Below are positions 8,939-16,993 of a DNA stretch of 64,000 nucleotides, in pieces. The position numbers and the translations under genes were made by a program. Every line of letters begins with the position of its first letter. Within the stretch, counting starts at the first letter, position 1. This stretch comes from Prauserella marina (GTDB lineage: Bacteria; Actinomycetota; Actinomycetes; Mycobacteriales; Pseudonocardiaceae): the NCBI RefSeq assembly GCF_002240355.1, contig NZ_CP016353.1, forward strand, positions 4,018,501-4,082,500. The letters are read 5' to 3'. Under the pieces are notes generated by a model, which saw only the letters and a program-made list of their open reading frames with translations, searched no databases and had not been told where the DNA came from.

Positions 8939-9796
8939 TCAGCGCAGTCGCGCCGCGCTGAGCCGGTCGACCACAGCCGCCAGGACGACGAAGTTGGGCA
9001 CGTCGCTGGCCTGCACCGACGAGGTGAAGAACTTGCCCCGCACCTTGACGCGCAAGAACCCGCCCTCGATGCGGAGCGCGGAGATGTCGTCCCAGGCCAT
9101 CACCTTGCCACCGCCGAAGGTCAGCCCCTGCGGAAGGGCGGTCGCGGGACCGAACTCGACCGCATGCCCCTCGGCGAGTTCCTGGAGTGCCCACGGCAGG
9201 TGCGCCCGCAGGATGCCGTCCTCGAACTCGCGGCCCCAGACGTCCAGCCGTTCGAACTCGGCCACCCGCATCAGGTTGCCAAGGTCGGCTCCCTCGGAAT
9301 TGGCGATCACCTTGGCGGTGATCACGGTCTGGCCGAGGACGACCGGCGGTGTCACCGGGTGCACCAGGCCGTAGGACCACCGGGCGACGCTGTCCGAGGC
9401 ACCGGCGGGCTTGACGCCACGCCGGATCAGCTGGGTCTCGTCCCAGCGGTAGGGCAGCACCCGGCCCTTCGGACCGCGGATGACCGCGCCCTCGTCGAAG
9501 ACGTGCAGCTCCTGGTCGCCCTTCGCGTCCCTGGCCGTGATCGTCATACCCGCCATCGCGGCGCAGATCATGAGCACGAACACACCCACGACGACGATAC
9601 CGAGGAAGCTCGTCAGCAGTCCCGCGCTGCCGAACAGCACGAGGACGAAGGCGAACAGCACGAAGACGGGGATCAGGCCGGCGGCCCTGCGCCCCTTCGA
9701 ACGCGAGATCGGGCGGAAGACCGACCGCCGCTTCCCCATGCGCAGGTGTCGCGCGGCCTGGTCGATGGACTCGTAGTGGACTCCGGAACCGGTCAT
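8939..9796 (-). CDS. membrane-anchored protein of unknown function with a PH-like C-terminal domain
   Basis: A 285-residue protein not confidently assigned to a named family. Residues about 1-40 are basic and cytoplasmic, and about 45-90 form two closely spaced transmembrane helices. The remainder is a soluble domain that begins L-H-V-F-D-E-G-A-V-I-R-G and reads like the beta-rich pleckstrin-like domains of actinobacterial DUF6585 proteins (a D-E-G-A-V / R-W-D-E pattern); that likeness is a weak memory-based guess. The ATG at 9796 is chosen because GGAGAG lies 11 bases before it; 41 codons upstream are open but look noncoding. It stands alone, converging on the LacI gene and in tandem downstream of the flavin reductase. 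Confidence 0.75.
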   Translation of the reverse strand: MTGSGVHYESIDQAARHLRMGKRRSVFRPISRSKGRRAAGLIPVFVLFAFVLVLFGSAGLLTSFLGIVVVGVFVLMICAAMAGMTITARDAKGDQELHVFDEGAVIRGPKGRVLPYRWDETQLIRRGVKPAGASDSVARWSYGLVHPVTPPVVLGQTVITAKVIANSEGADLGNLMRVAEFERLDVWGREFEDGILRAHLPWALQELAEGHAVEFGPATALPQGLTFGGGKVMAWDDISALRIEGGFLRVKVRGKFFTSSVQASDVPNFVVLAAVVDRLSAARLR

Positions 9797-9959
9797 GGAA
9801 ATACGTCTCTCCGCGGAGGTCGAGGTGCGGCGCAAACGCGCCGCTACTGTCCGGCCCACACTCGCGACGATCCGGTCGACGGGGGAGGTCAGCCGGCGGC
9901 CATCGCTGGCCGGTGGCACTGGCCAGCGGAAACCTCCTTCGCCCGAGCCGTAATCCGCA

Positions 9960-10604
9960 TCAGGTCTGCGTGCCGCCGGGCCCGGTCAGCACCGACTTCG
10001 GTGTCTGCCCGATGGCGGCCATCGTCGTGACGGAGCCGAGTCCGGCGTAGTTGGGACCACCGAGCCGTGCGACCGGCGCCAGCGCCAAGGTGTCGATCTT
10101 CCCGTCGTGCAGCAGACCGTCGCGCACATGGAACGCCACCACCTCGCCGACGATGAACTCCGCTCCGGTCCGGCCGTACTCGGTCGCCGAGTGCAAGCGG
10201 CATTCGAGCGCGATCGCCGCCCGCGCGAGGCGTGGCACCGCGATCAGGTCGGAGCCTTCGGTGTCGAGCCCCAGCAGTTCGACCTCGCTCGTGGCAGGCG
10301 GGTGCTCGACCGCGCTGAGGTGGACGGCCTCGACCATCGACTCGTCGGGGATGTGCACCACGTACTCGCCGCGGTCGTGGATGTTGCGCCCGGTGTCCTT
10401 GCGGTGTCCGGCCTTGCGGCCGACGTTGATCCCGAGCATCGGCGGGGCGTTGGAGACGAACGTGAAGCAGCTGAACGGGGCGAGGTTCACCACGCCCTCG
10501 TCCGACAGCGTGGTCACCCACGCGATCGGGCGCGGTACGACGACGCCGGTGAGCAGCCGGTAGGTCTGCTCGGGGGTGAGTGAATCGGGAAGGACCGTGG
10601 TCAT
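9960..10604 (-). CDS. flavin reductase-like FMN-binding split-barrel protein
   Basis: A 214-residue protein of the flavin-reductase-like split-barrel family, which binds FMN and either supplies reduced flavin to a monooxygenase or acts as a reductase itself. The family signature is visible: residues 10-60 read T-P-E-Q-T-Y-R-L-L-T-G, then V-V-P-R-P-I-A-W-V-T-T-L, N-L-A-P-F-S-C-F and P-P-M-L-G-I. Its ATG overlaps the stop of the RraA-like gene (ATGA), so it is the last gene of a three-gene unit with the aldolase and the DapA-like lyase. No partner monooxygenase is seen nearby, apart from possibly distant P450s. The substrate is unknown. Confidence 0.85.
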   Translation of the reverse strand: MTTVLPDSLTPEQTYRLLTGVVVPRPIAWVTTLSDEGVVNLAPFSCFTFVSNAPPMLGINVGRKAGHRKDTGRNIHDRGEYVVHIPDESMVEAVHLSAVEHPPATSEVELLGLDTEGSDLIAVPRLARAAIALECRLHSATEYGRTGAEFIVGEVVAFHVRDGLLHDGKIDTLALAPVARLGGPNYAGLGSVTTMAAIGQTPKSVLTGPGGTQT

Positions 10605-11332
10605 CGGCGCACCTGCCCATTCTCCCGGTACTCGGCAAGCAGTTCCGGCGACGCGGGGTACAGGCCGCGCAGCGACGCGCCCGCGCGCACCTTCTCACCG
10701 ATGAACGATTCCAGGCCCTCCTGCTCCGCCGCGCCGTCGGCGACGTCTTCGGCATACTCCCTCGGCACCACGATCACACCGTCGTCGTCGCCGACGAGGA
10801 CGTCACCGGGATACACGGCGACCTCACCGCAGCCGATCGGCACGTCCTGCTCGACGACCCGGAGGTAGGCCCTGCTGACGTTGGCCGTGGCACCGGCCGA
10901 ATAGCACGGCAACCCGGTCCCGGCGAGCCCGGCGACATCGCGCAACCCGGCGTCGGTGACCAAGCCGCGCGCGCCGCGAACCCGAAGCCGCTCGGCGAGG
11001 ATGTCCCCGCCGGTGGCGGTGCGGCTCTGCCCGTGGCCGTCCACGACGAGCACCGCGCCCTCCGGCGTCGATTCGATCGCGTCGAACAGCGAGAGGCCAG
11101 GAGCGGGGCGGGTACCGGGAAGCAGTCCGTCGAGGTCTTCCCGCGCGGGGATCGTCCGCAGCGTCCACGCCGCGCCGGCCAGGCGTTGCCCTGGGCGCAG
11201 TGGGCGCACTCCGGCGAGGAATTGATCCCGCAAGCCCCGCCGCAGGAGCACGCTGGCGATCGTGGCGGTGCTGACACCTGCCAGCAGCCGCTCGACGCGG
11301 GCGGGAACCGGGGCAAAGGTCGTCGGGGTCAT
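10601..11332 (-). CDS. RraA-like/HMG-aldolase family protein
   Basis: A 243-residue protein of the RraA / 4-hydroxy-4-methyl-2-oxoglutarate aldolase superfamily. The core motif R-G-A-R-G-L-V-T-D-A-G-L-R-D carries the Arg-Asp pair that binds pyruvate and divalent metal in true aldolases, and G-D-V-L-V-G-D-D-D-G-V-I-V-V-P is the family's C-terminal hallmark. This makes an active class II pyruvate aldolase or oxaloacetate decarboxylase more likely than a ribonuclease regulator. It is coupled by ATGA overlaps on both sides, to the DapA-like gene upstream and the flavin reductase downstream. The longer frame upstream of 11332 is a shadow of the DapA-like gene. Confidence 0.87.
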   Translation of the reverse strand: MTPTTFAPVPARVERLLAGVSTATIASVLLRRGLRDQFLAGVRPLRPGQRLAGAAWTLRTIPAREDLDGLLPGTRPAPGLSLFDAIESTPEGAVLVVDGHGQSRTATGGDILAERLRVRGARGLVTDAGLRDVAGLAGTGLPCYSAGATANVSRAYLRVVEQDVPIGCGEVAVYPGDVLVGDDDGVIVVPREYAEDVADGAAEQEGLESFIGEKVRAGASLRGLYPASPELLAEYRENGQVRR

Positions 11333-12237
11333 CGCGCGCCCTCCAGCAGACCCCACGCCTCGGCCGCCGCGCCGACCCGGCGCCTGCCCTGCTCCGAGAG
11401 GGGCACGAGCGGCGCGCGCAGCGCGGGGCCGATCAGCCCCGCCCGCGACATCAGCCATTTGACCGCGGTCGGGTTGGTTTCGGTCAGCACCACGTCGTTG
11501 AGGTCGAGCAGCCGGAAGTGCAGCTCGCGCGCCTCGTCCCAGTGGCCTTCCGCGACGGCGTCGTACAGCCGGGCGATCTCCCTGGGCACGAGGTTCGCGG
11601 TGACACTGATGAACCCGGCGCCGCCGATGGCCAGCAGCGGGAAGCACAGCGCCTCAAGCCCTGAGAACAACAGGAAATCCGGCCCGGTTTCCTTGAGCAC
11701 GAAGTTGGCGTGGGCGAAATCCGGGCTCGCCTCCTTCATGCCGACGATGTTCGGCACCTCACGCCACAGTCGGCCCACCGTCTCCGGCGCGATCTCGACG
11801 CCGGTGCGGGAGGGAATGTTGTAGATCAGAATCGGGATGTCCACGGCCTCGGCCACGTCGCGATACCACGCGTAGAGACCGTCCTGGGTGGGCCGGGCGT
11901 AGTAGGGCACGATCACCAGCGCGGCGTCGGCACCGGCCTCGGCGGCGCGCCGGGTGATCTCGATCGTGTCAGGCAGCTGGTGCGTGCCGGTCCCCGGGAC
12001 GAACGGCAACCTGCCGTCGAGGGCTTCGGCCGCGGCGTCGATCATCCGAAACCGCTCGTCGAGCACCAGCGCACCCGGCTCGCCTGTGGTGCCGGTGACC
12101 GAGACGCCGTGGCTGCCGACCTCGACGTGGTGGTCGATCAGGCGCCGCAGCGTGGGCAGGTCGAGGCCACCTTCCGCGTCGAACGGCGTCACCAGCGGGG
12201 CGATCGAGCCACGAAGGCGGGTTGTCAAGTCAGCCAT
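11329..12237 (-). CDS. DapA/N-acetylneuraminate-lyase family aldolase or dehydratase
   Basis: A 302-residue TIM-barrel enzyme that works through a Schiff base with a 2-oxo acid. Expected residues are present: G-T-T-G-E near residue 48, the catalytic Tyr in I-L-I-Y-N-I-P-S-R-T-G and the Schiff-base Lys in I-V-G-M-K-E-A-S. Members outside lysine biosynthesis cleave or dehydrate sugar acids and aromatic-pathway keto acids. First gene of the operon with an RraA-like aldolase and a flavin reductase, and divergent from a LysR gene only 34 bp away, so it is likely catabolic. The ATG at 12237 has GAGAGGA at the right distance; a TTG one codon earlier is less likely. Confidence 0.88.
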   Translation of the reverse strand: MADLTTRLRGSIAPLVTPFDAEGGLDLPTLRRLIDHHVEVGSHGVSVTGTTGEPGALVLDERFRMIDAAAEALDGRLPFVPGTGTHQLPDTIEITRRAAEAGADAALVIVPYYARPTQDGLYAWYRDVAEAVDIPILIYNIPSRTGVEIAPETVGRLWREVPNIVGMKEASPDFAHANFVLKETGPDFLLFSGLEALCFPLLAIGGAGFISVTANLVPREIARLYDAVAEGHWDEARELHFRLLDLNDVVLTETNPTAVKWLMSRAGLIGPALRAPLVPLSEQGRRRVGAAAEAWGLLEGAR

Positions 12238-12271
12238 CAAGTGTTCCTCTCGGGGTGGTTACGATCGCGGA

Positions 12272-13189
12272 ATGGACGTCGAGGTGGCGGTGCTGCGGTC
12301 GTTCGTCGTGCTCGCCGACGAACTGCACTTCGCCCGCGCCGCCGCGCGCCTTCACATCGAGCAACCCGCGCTCAGCCAGCGGATCAAACGGCTGGAGCAG
12401 CGGATGGGCGTGCAGCTGTTCGTCCGGAACAGTCGCAACGTGCGGCTCACCCCGGCCGGGCAGGAGTTCGCCGTCGAGGTGGCCGACGTCCTGCGCCGCC
12501 TGGACGCGGCCGTCGGGCGCGCGGTCCGCACCGCCGAGGGCACGCGCGGAACCGTCCGGCTCGCCTACACCCTCAGCGTCGGCTACGAGACGCTGCCGGT
12601 GCTGCTCGGCGAGCTGGAACGGGCGCTGCCCGACGTCACCGTCGAGGCGGTCGAACTGTGGGAATCGGACGTGCTCTCCGGTGTGTTGCGCCGGGACTGG
12701 GACGCCGGCCTCGTCCGCTACGATCCGGACCATCCGGACGTCACGGCGCTGTTGTTGCGGCACGAGTCGCTGGTCGTGGCCATGCCGGAGACTCATCCGC
12801 TCGCGGGACAAGGCGAGGTGAAGCTGGCCGAGCTGCGCGGCGAACGGTTCGTCACCACGCCCGTCTCGCTCGCCCCCGGCTACCAGGCGCTGCTCGACGA
12901 GGTCTTCGACGCCGCCGGTTTCGAGCCGCACACGGTGCGCAACACGGTGCCAGGAAACCGGATCATGGCTTTGCAGCGGCAGAAGAACGCCGTGGCGCTG
13001 CTGCCCGCCTCGGCTGGACTCACCCATCCCTCCGGTATCGCGTTCGTGCGAGTCGTGGACGACTTCGCCCACCTTCCGGTACGGCTCGTGCACCGGCGAG
13101 ACGCGGAGCCCTCGGTGACGCTGTTCGCCGAGACACTCCAGCGCGCGGCGCGCGAGCAGGACTGGCTCGCGCCCTTCAGCTCTCGTTGA
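12272..13189 (+). CDS. LysR-family transcriptional regulator
   Basis: A 305-residue LysR regulator. The winged helix-turn-helix is at residues about 5-62 (F-V-V-L-A-D-E-L-H-F-A-R-A-A-A-R-L with Q-P-A-L-S-Q-R-I), followed by a two-lobe effector domain. ATG 12272 is only 34 bp from the oppositely oriented DapA-like gene and no clear Shine-Dalgarno is visible, which suggests a leaderless or very short-leader transcript. The last 14 bases overlap the convergent MFS gene. It probably controls both flanking catabolic operons. The short gap contains GATCGCGG (12263-12270), the same eight bases as the arm of the palindrome at 15878-15912. Confidence 0.9.
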   Translation: MDVEVAVLRSFVVLADELHFARAAARLHIEQPALSQRIKRLEQRMGVQLFVRNSRNVRLTPAGQEFAVEVADVLRRLDAAVGRAVRTAEGTRGTVRLAYTLSVGYETLPVLLGELERALPDVTVEAVELWESDVLSGVLRRDWDAGLVRYDPDHPDVTALLLRHESLVVAMPETHPLAGQGEVKLAELRGERFVTTPVSLAPGYQALLDEVFDAAGFEPHTVRNTVPGNRIMALQRQKNAVALLPASAGLTHPSGIAFVRVVDDFAHLPVRLVHRRDAEPSVTLFAETLQRAAREQDWLAPFSSR

Positions 13190-14513
13190 GCGCACCACGC
13201 GTCTCCTTGGCTCGCAGGGTCAGGGCCAGGAAAACCGCCGAAAGCACAGCGCTCACCACGATCAGCGTCGGGATGATCGAGGAGACTCCCGCGCTGATGC
13301 CGGTCACCAAGGTCGGCAGCAACCCGCTCAGCCCGTAGCCGACGTTCCACGAAAACGCCGTGGCCGTGGAACGGATCTCGGTGGGGAACAGCTCGTTGAC
13401 AAAGATGATCAGCGGAGCGCTGATCGCTCCCGAGGCCATCACCATCACGGCGCCGCACACCAGCAGCAGCCACTCCCCCGGCCCGGTCGACATCACCAGG
13501 TACAGCCCGGGGATCAGCACCAGACAGGCCGCGCCGGAGACGAGGAAGACCTTCCTGCGCCCCACGCGCTGGCTCAGGTGCCCGCACACCACCGCGACCG
13601 CCGCCGACAGCACCACGTTGACGATCAGGAACAAGCTCGCCGAGTCCTGGGACATGTGCAGCACCTGCTTGTAGACCGTCGGCAGGATGCCCGTGGTGAG
13701 GTAGTAGGGCGCCGACGCGGTGAACACGATGGCGACGGCGGCCAACGTCACGGTCCGCCACCGGCGGGAGAACAGTGCCCTGCCTGGCTGGATCTTCGCC
13801 GGGGAGGTGCCGCGGGCGGCTTGCCGTGCCACCCACGCCGGAGACTCCTCGACCCTGCGCAGCACGAGGTAGTTCACGATCGACCCCGCGAGCGCGACCA
13901 CGAACAGCACCCGCCAGCCCCAGTCGGCGAACGCCGCCTGCCCGAGCAACGCGCCGAGGGCGATCACGAGCAGGTTGATCACCACGACGGCCAAGCTCGC
14001 GCCGCCACCCTTGATCAAGCCGGCCGCCATGCCTCGCCAGCGTTCGGGCAGCGTCTCGGTGGCGAGCGTGTGCGTCGAGGCCGTGATGCCTCCCACGAAC
14101 ATGCCTTGCACGATGCGCAGCACGATCAACAGCACCGGCGCGGCGATCCCGAGCGTCGCCACGCCCGGCAGTAGACCCATGAGCGCCGTCGAAACCCCGG
14201 CGCCGATCACGGCCAGCATCATCGCGGGCCTGCGGCCCGCCCGGTCGGCGAAGGAACCGAACACCAGTGCCCCGAGCGGCCGGACGACGAGGCTCACCGC
14301 GAAGGTCGCGTACGTGGCGGTGAGCCCGACCAGCGATCCGGCCTCCGCGGGGAAGAACGCCGCCGACACATACGACGCGACGTGCAGAATCACCAGCAGG
14401 TCGTACATGTCGACGGTCCAGCCGAGCACCGCGGCCCCGAGTGCCTTGCGGTGGGCCCGCGACAGCCGCTCGGCTCGTGGCGCGCGCGCCGCCGTCACAC
14501 CGGGCTCACTCAT
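13176..14513 (-). CDS. MFS transporter, metabolite:H+ symporter type
   Basis: A 445-residue, 12-helix major facilitator permease. The N-terminal L-G-W-T-V-D-M-Y-D-L-L motif is typical of the aromatic-acid and MHS symporters (the Asp in helix 1 couples protons), and the loop 2-3 signature appears as G-S-F-A-D-R-A-G-R-R-P. Likely imports the organic acid degraded by the neighbouring enzymes. The ATG at 14513 overlaps the amidohydrolase stop by eight bases, so it is the third gene of the RidA-amidohydrolase-MFS unit. The in-frame region upstream belongs to the amidohydrolase in another frame. Confidence 0.92.
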   Translation of the reverse strand: MSEPGVTAARAPRAERLSRAHRKALGAAVLGWTVDMYDLLVILHVASYVSAAFFPAEAGSLVGLTATYATFAVSLVVRPLGALVFGSFADRAGRRPAMMLAVIGAGVSTALMGLLPGVATLGIAAPVLLIVLRIVQGMFVGGITASTHTLATETLPERWRGMAAGLIKGGGASLAVVVINLLVIALGALLGQAAFADWGWRVLFVVALAGSIVNYLVLRRVEESPAWVARQAARGTSPAKIQPGRALFSRRWRTVTLAAVAIVFTASAPYYLTTGILPTVYKQVLHMSQDSASLFLIVNVVLSAAVAVVCGHLSQRVGRRKVFLVSGAACLVLIPGLYLVMSTGPGEWLLLVCGAVMVMASGAISAPLIIFVNELFPTEIRSTATAFSWNVGYGLSGLLPTLVTGISAGVSSIIPTLIVVSAVLSAVFLALTLRAKETRGALNES

Positions 14514-15402
14514 CGTGCTCACCGCTGGAAAAGCCGAACAGTCGCCGTGGATTCTCGACCAGGATCCGGTGCCGTGCCTCGGCTTCGGGCGCATAACGCG
14601 CCAGCAGGTCGAGTAGTTCGCCGTCGTTGGGCACCGGCCCCGGATGCAGCGGGTGGGGCCAGTCCGTGGCCCACAGCACGCGGCCGGGCGCTCGCTCCAC
14701 ATAGGTACGGGCGTAGGCGGTGGCGTCGTCCCACGGGTACCCGGTGACCGACCGGCGGTCCCCATTGGACAGCATGATCCACCAGTTTCCTCGTGCCAGC
14801 AGATCGAGCACGTGCCGGAAGTGCGGGTCGTCGAGCCCGTGCCCGTACTGCAACGGTCCCATGTGGTCGATCACGACATCGGTCTCGACGTCAGCCAGCA
14901 GCGGAGTGACCTCGCGCGGATCGATGCCGTTCATGTGCAGCTTGAGATGCCAGCCCAGCGGAACCACGCGCTCGGCGGTCCGCCGCACCTGTTCCGGCGT
15001 GGGCAGCGCGTTCTTCAGCTTGGGGTGGAAGTTGAAGCGCGCGCCGCGGACACCGGCCTGGTGCATGCGGTGCAACTGGTCGTCGTCCACCGAGTCGTCG
15101 ACGACACCGCAGCCGCGGTAGGAAGGTCCCGCGATCCGCAGTGCCTCGATCAAGGCACCGTGGTCGGTGCCGTATGCGGTGGACTGCACGATGACGCCGC
15201 GCTCGATGCCGAGCGTCTTGTGCATGCGCAGCATTTCCTCCACGGTCGCCTCTGGCACGACGTAGGCCGCGTCCGGTTTCACCGGAAATCGCCGGGTGTC
15301 ACCGAAGATGTGCACCTGGCTGTCGCACGCCCCTTGCGGGACGGGCAACCGGGGTTCGCGCGGTGACGGGTCGAAGAGTGCGTAGTCGGGCCGCTCAGTC
15401 AT
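14506..15402 (-). CDS. LigI-like amidohydrolase (2-pyrone-4,6-dicarboxylate lactonase family)
   Basis: A 298-residue amidohydrolase-superfamily TIM barrel closest in layout to LigI and sulfomuconolactone-type lactonases. It opens with C-D-S-Q-V-H-I-F-G, where the first His of the usual H-x-H pair is Gln, as in metal-independent members. Later conserved blocks are L-H-M-N-G, V-I-D-H-M-G-P, and W-A-T-D-W-P-H-P near residue 245, where the Asp is the expected general base. Probably hydrolyses a lactone or pyrone intermediate of aromatic-ring breakdown; the substrate is inferred only from family. The start ATG overlaps the RidA stop by eight bases (ATGACTGA). Confidence 0.85.
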   Translation of the reverse strand: MTERPDYALFDPSPREPRLPVPQGACDSQVHIFGDTRRFPVKPDAAYVVPEATVEEMLRMHKTLGIERGVIVQSTAYGTDHGALIEALRIAGPSYRGCGVVDDSVDDDQLHRMHQAGVRGARFNFHPKLKNALPTPEQVRRTAERVVPLGWHLKLHMNGIDPREVTPLLADVETDVVIDHMGPLQYGHGLDDPHFRHVLDLLARGNWWIMLSNGDRRSVTGYPWDDATAYARTYVERAPGRVLWATDWPHPLHPGPVPNDGELLDLLARYAPEAEARHRILVENPRRLFGFSSGEHDE

Positions 15403-15796
15403 CACGACCACCGGTCACGAACGCGAGCACCTCGCACTGGACGAGGATGTGCGGCCTGGTGGTGCCGATGCTCACCTGCCGGGCGGGCCGTGAGGCCGGA
15501 TCGGGAAACACAGCGCACCACTGTCTGTTCAGCTCGTCGCGGTGCTCCGGCGCGGCGAGCCGCACGGAGAACTTGAGCGCGTCGTCGAGGCCGCCCCCGG
15601 CCTTGGCGAGGATCGCCGCGACCCGCTCGAACATCCGGGTGGTCTGCTCGCCGAAGTCCGAGGGGAACTCCTCCGGAGCGCTTCCCCTGCCACCACCGTG
15701 CACGGCACCGGTGGCGACGAGGCCACCGATGCGGCTCGCTGCCGGGACGGGGTTCTCGTGGGAGAAGCCGTCGAGATGAATGCTGCGCCTGCTCAC
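15395..15796 (-). CDS. RidA/YjgF-family protein
   Basis: A 133-residue member of the RidA family of small trimeric proteins, many of which hydrolyse reactive enamines and imines or enol intermediates. Recognisable blocks are F-S-H-E-N-P-V-P-A-A-S-R, the central V-A-A-I-L-A-K-A-G-G-G-L-D-D-A-L-K-F-S-V-R-L, and R-P-A-R-Q-V-S-I near residue 105 (the Arg binds carboxylate in active members). GTG start at 15796 with AAGGGG upstream. First gene of a unit with the LigI-like amidohydrolase and the MFS permease, whose promoter and palindrome lie upstream. Confidence 0.88.
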   Translation of the reverse strand: MSRRSIHLDGFSHENPVPAASRIGGLVATGAVHGGGRGSAPEEFPSDFGEQTTRMFERVAAILAKAGGGLDDALKFSVRLAAPEHRDELNRQWCAVFPDPASRPARQVSIGTTRPHILVQCEVLAFVTGGRDD

Positions 15797-15837
15797 TAGG
15801 CGGACCCCTTCGTCCGATGCGGATCAGAACATCGCCG

Positions 15838-15867
15838 ACTCTAGGGAGCGCTGACCTGCGCCATCAA
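15838..15867 (-). promoter_or_regulatory. candidate sigma-70-type promoter of the ridA-amidohydrolase-MFS operon
   Basis: On the minus strand, TTGATG (15862-15867) and TAGAGT (15838-15843) are separated by 18 bp, about 35 bp upstream of the GTG start. The palindrome at 15878-15912 lies 10 bp upstream of the -35 box, the usual place for an activator. Confidence 0.45.
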
Positions 15868-15877
15868 ACGAAACTGG

Positions 15878-15912
15878 ACCGCGATCCATGCATGACATGC
15901 ATGGATCGCGGT
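15878..15912. promoter_or_regulatory. 35-bp perfect palindrome, likely operator
   Basis: Two 17-base arms (ACCGCGATCCATGCATG and its exact reverse complement) flank a single central A at 15895. The centre would sit near -64 relative to a start site expected from the promoter at 15838-15867. The inner 15 bases have the T-N11-A form of a LysR box, and the outer GATCGCGG is repeated next to the LysR gene at 12263-12270. So the LysR protein of 12272-13189 is the best candidate ligand; this is inference. Confidence 0.65.
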
Positions 15913-16098
15913 GCAGGCGGGTCGAAGTCCACAGTGGACGTCCGCTGTGCGCATCGGCCCATCACCGCCGATCGTCAGCCACGCGCCATCGCGGACCGTT
16001 CGCACAACGTAGAACGGAGCGCTTTACCTCCCGCGTAATGGACGCGCCCTCGCTGGTCCGCGAAAGTGAAGGCACCACAACGAAAACAGGAGGAAACG

Positions 16099-16479
16099 AT
16101 GTTCGAGCTTCGCAACGTGTTGCGGATGGACGCCCTCGCTTCGGGCGCGCTTGGGCTGATACTGGCCACGCTGTGCGCGGCACTGGCCGAGCCGCTCGGC
16201 ATCCCCGTGCCGCTGTCGCTGACAGCAGGCGTGGCACTGGTGGGCTGGGCGGTTTTCGTCGGCTGGGTCTCCTCGGGACTTCGCCAGACCCTCGTCCGTG
16301 AGGTCATCGCGATCAACGTGCTCTATGTACTCGCCAGCGCCGCGTACGCCTTTCTCGGCGGACTCACCGGCCTCGGTACCGCGTTCGTCCTGGCACAGGC
16401 GCTGGCCGTACTCGGGCTGACCGCCGCGCAGGCGACCGGCCTGTTCTCAGGACTGCGGCACGGCGCCCGAACCGCTTAG
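16099..16479 (+). CDS. small four-helix membrane protein of unknown function
   Basis: A 126-residue integral membrane protein. Four hydrophobic segments are visible near residues 12-33, 40-60, 70-92 and 97-116, with short basic loops and few charged residues. Starts at ATG 16099 after AGGAGG at 16088-16093. No catalytic motif is seen, and it resembles the many short uncharacterised actinobacterial membrane proteins. The next frame starts 53 bp downstream, so the two may be co-transcribed. Confidence 0.75.
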   Translation: MFELRNVLRMDALASGALGLILATLCAALAEPLGIPVPLSLTAGVALVGWAVFVGWVSSGLRQTLVREVIAINVLYVLASAAYAFLGGLTGLGTAFVLAQALAVLGLTAAQATGLFSGLRHGARTA

Positions 16480-16532
16480 GAACCCTCACGACAATCGTCG
16501 ATGTCCGGCGCGCCGAGGAGAGTTTCTGACCG

Positions 16533-16751
16533 ATGTTCCCCGGCTTCACCTTCCACCTCAAGAACGGGATCCGCGCGGATCTGCCCGCGCGGGCCACGCC
16601 GGTCACCGACCCATCCGAACGTCAGACCGTGCTGGCGGAGATCGTCGCGGATCTCAATCAGCCCCACGACCCCGGCACCATCCGGCCGACTCGGCTTGAG
16701 GACTGGGCGGACAGTCGGCTGATGCGTGTCAGCTTCCGCCATCGGCCGTGA
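16533..16751 (+). CDS. short protein resembling the C-terminal part of a deazaflavin-dependent nitroreductase-family protein
   Basis: A 72-residue reading frame starting F-P-G-F-T-F-H-L-K-N-G and ending in L-M-R-V-S-F. The pattern looks like the last third of an F420/deazaflavin-dependent (DUF385-like) reductase, from memory. An in-frame TGA lies directly upstream at 16527-16529, and only a weakly spaced GAGGAG precedes the ATG. It may be a remnant of a once longer gene, or a genuine small protein. Codon use is normal for the genome. No function is assigned. Confidence 0.4.
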   Translation: MFPGFTFHLKNGIRADLPARATPVTDPSERQTVLAEIVADLNQPHDPGTIRPTRLEDWADSRLMRVSFRHRP

Positions 16752-16951
16752 TCGCGGCACCCTCGCCAGGTGACCTACTGCCAGAAATTGGGGTGTCGTC
16801 GCGGTTGGCGCAGTTCTTCGCCGGACCGGCGGGTGCAGACCACGACTACACCCTCGACCCCGAAGAGCCGGACATTGTCGCGCCAGCCGCACAGTCAGGT
16901 TCCGGCTTCCGGATTTCCCGGTTCTCTTCCCTTCCAGCCTGTCATGCGCCC

Positions 16952-16979
16952 CCGCGCCGGTCTCGCCGGACCGGCGCGG
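16952..16979 (-). terminator. GC-rich hairpin downstream of the aldehyde dehydrogenase gene
   Basis: CCGCGCCGGT (16952-16961) and ACCGGCGCGG (16970-16979) are exact inverted repeats with an 8-base loop, 15 bp past the stop of the leftward aldehyde dehydrogenase gene. No U tract follows, as is common in actinomycetes. The rest of 16752-16993 shows nothing recognisable. Confidence 0.5.
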
Positions 16980-16993
16980 AGCCGCCGCCTGAC

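Larger units (their letters stand above)
15797..16098. other. 302-bp intergenic region between ridA-like and the small membrane protein gene
   Basis: Divergent promoter region. It holds the candidate promoter at 15838-15867, the 35-bp palindrome at 15878-15912 and a 13-bp palindrome GTCCACAGTGGAC at 15927-15939. Reading frames across it look noncoding. The Shine-Dalgarno AGGAGG of the rightward gene is at 16088-16093. Confidence 0.6.
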
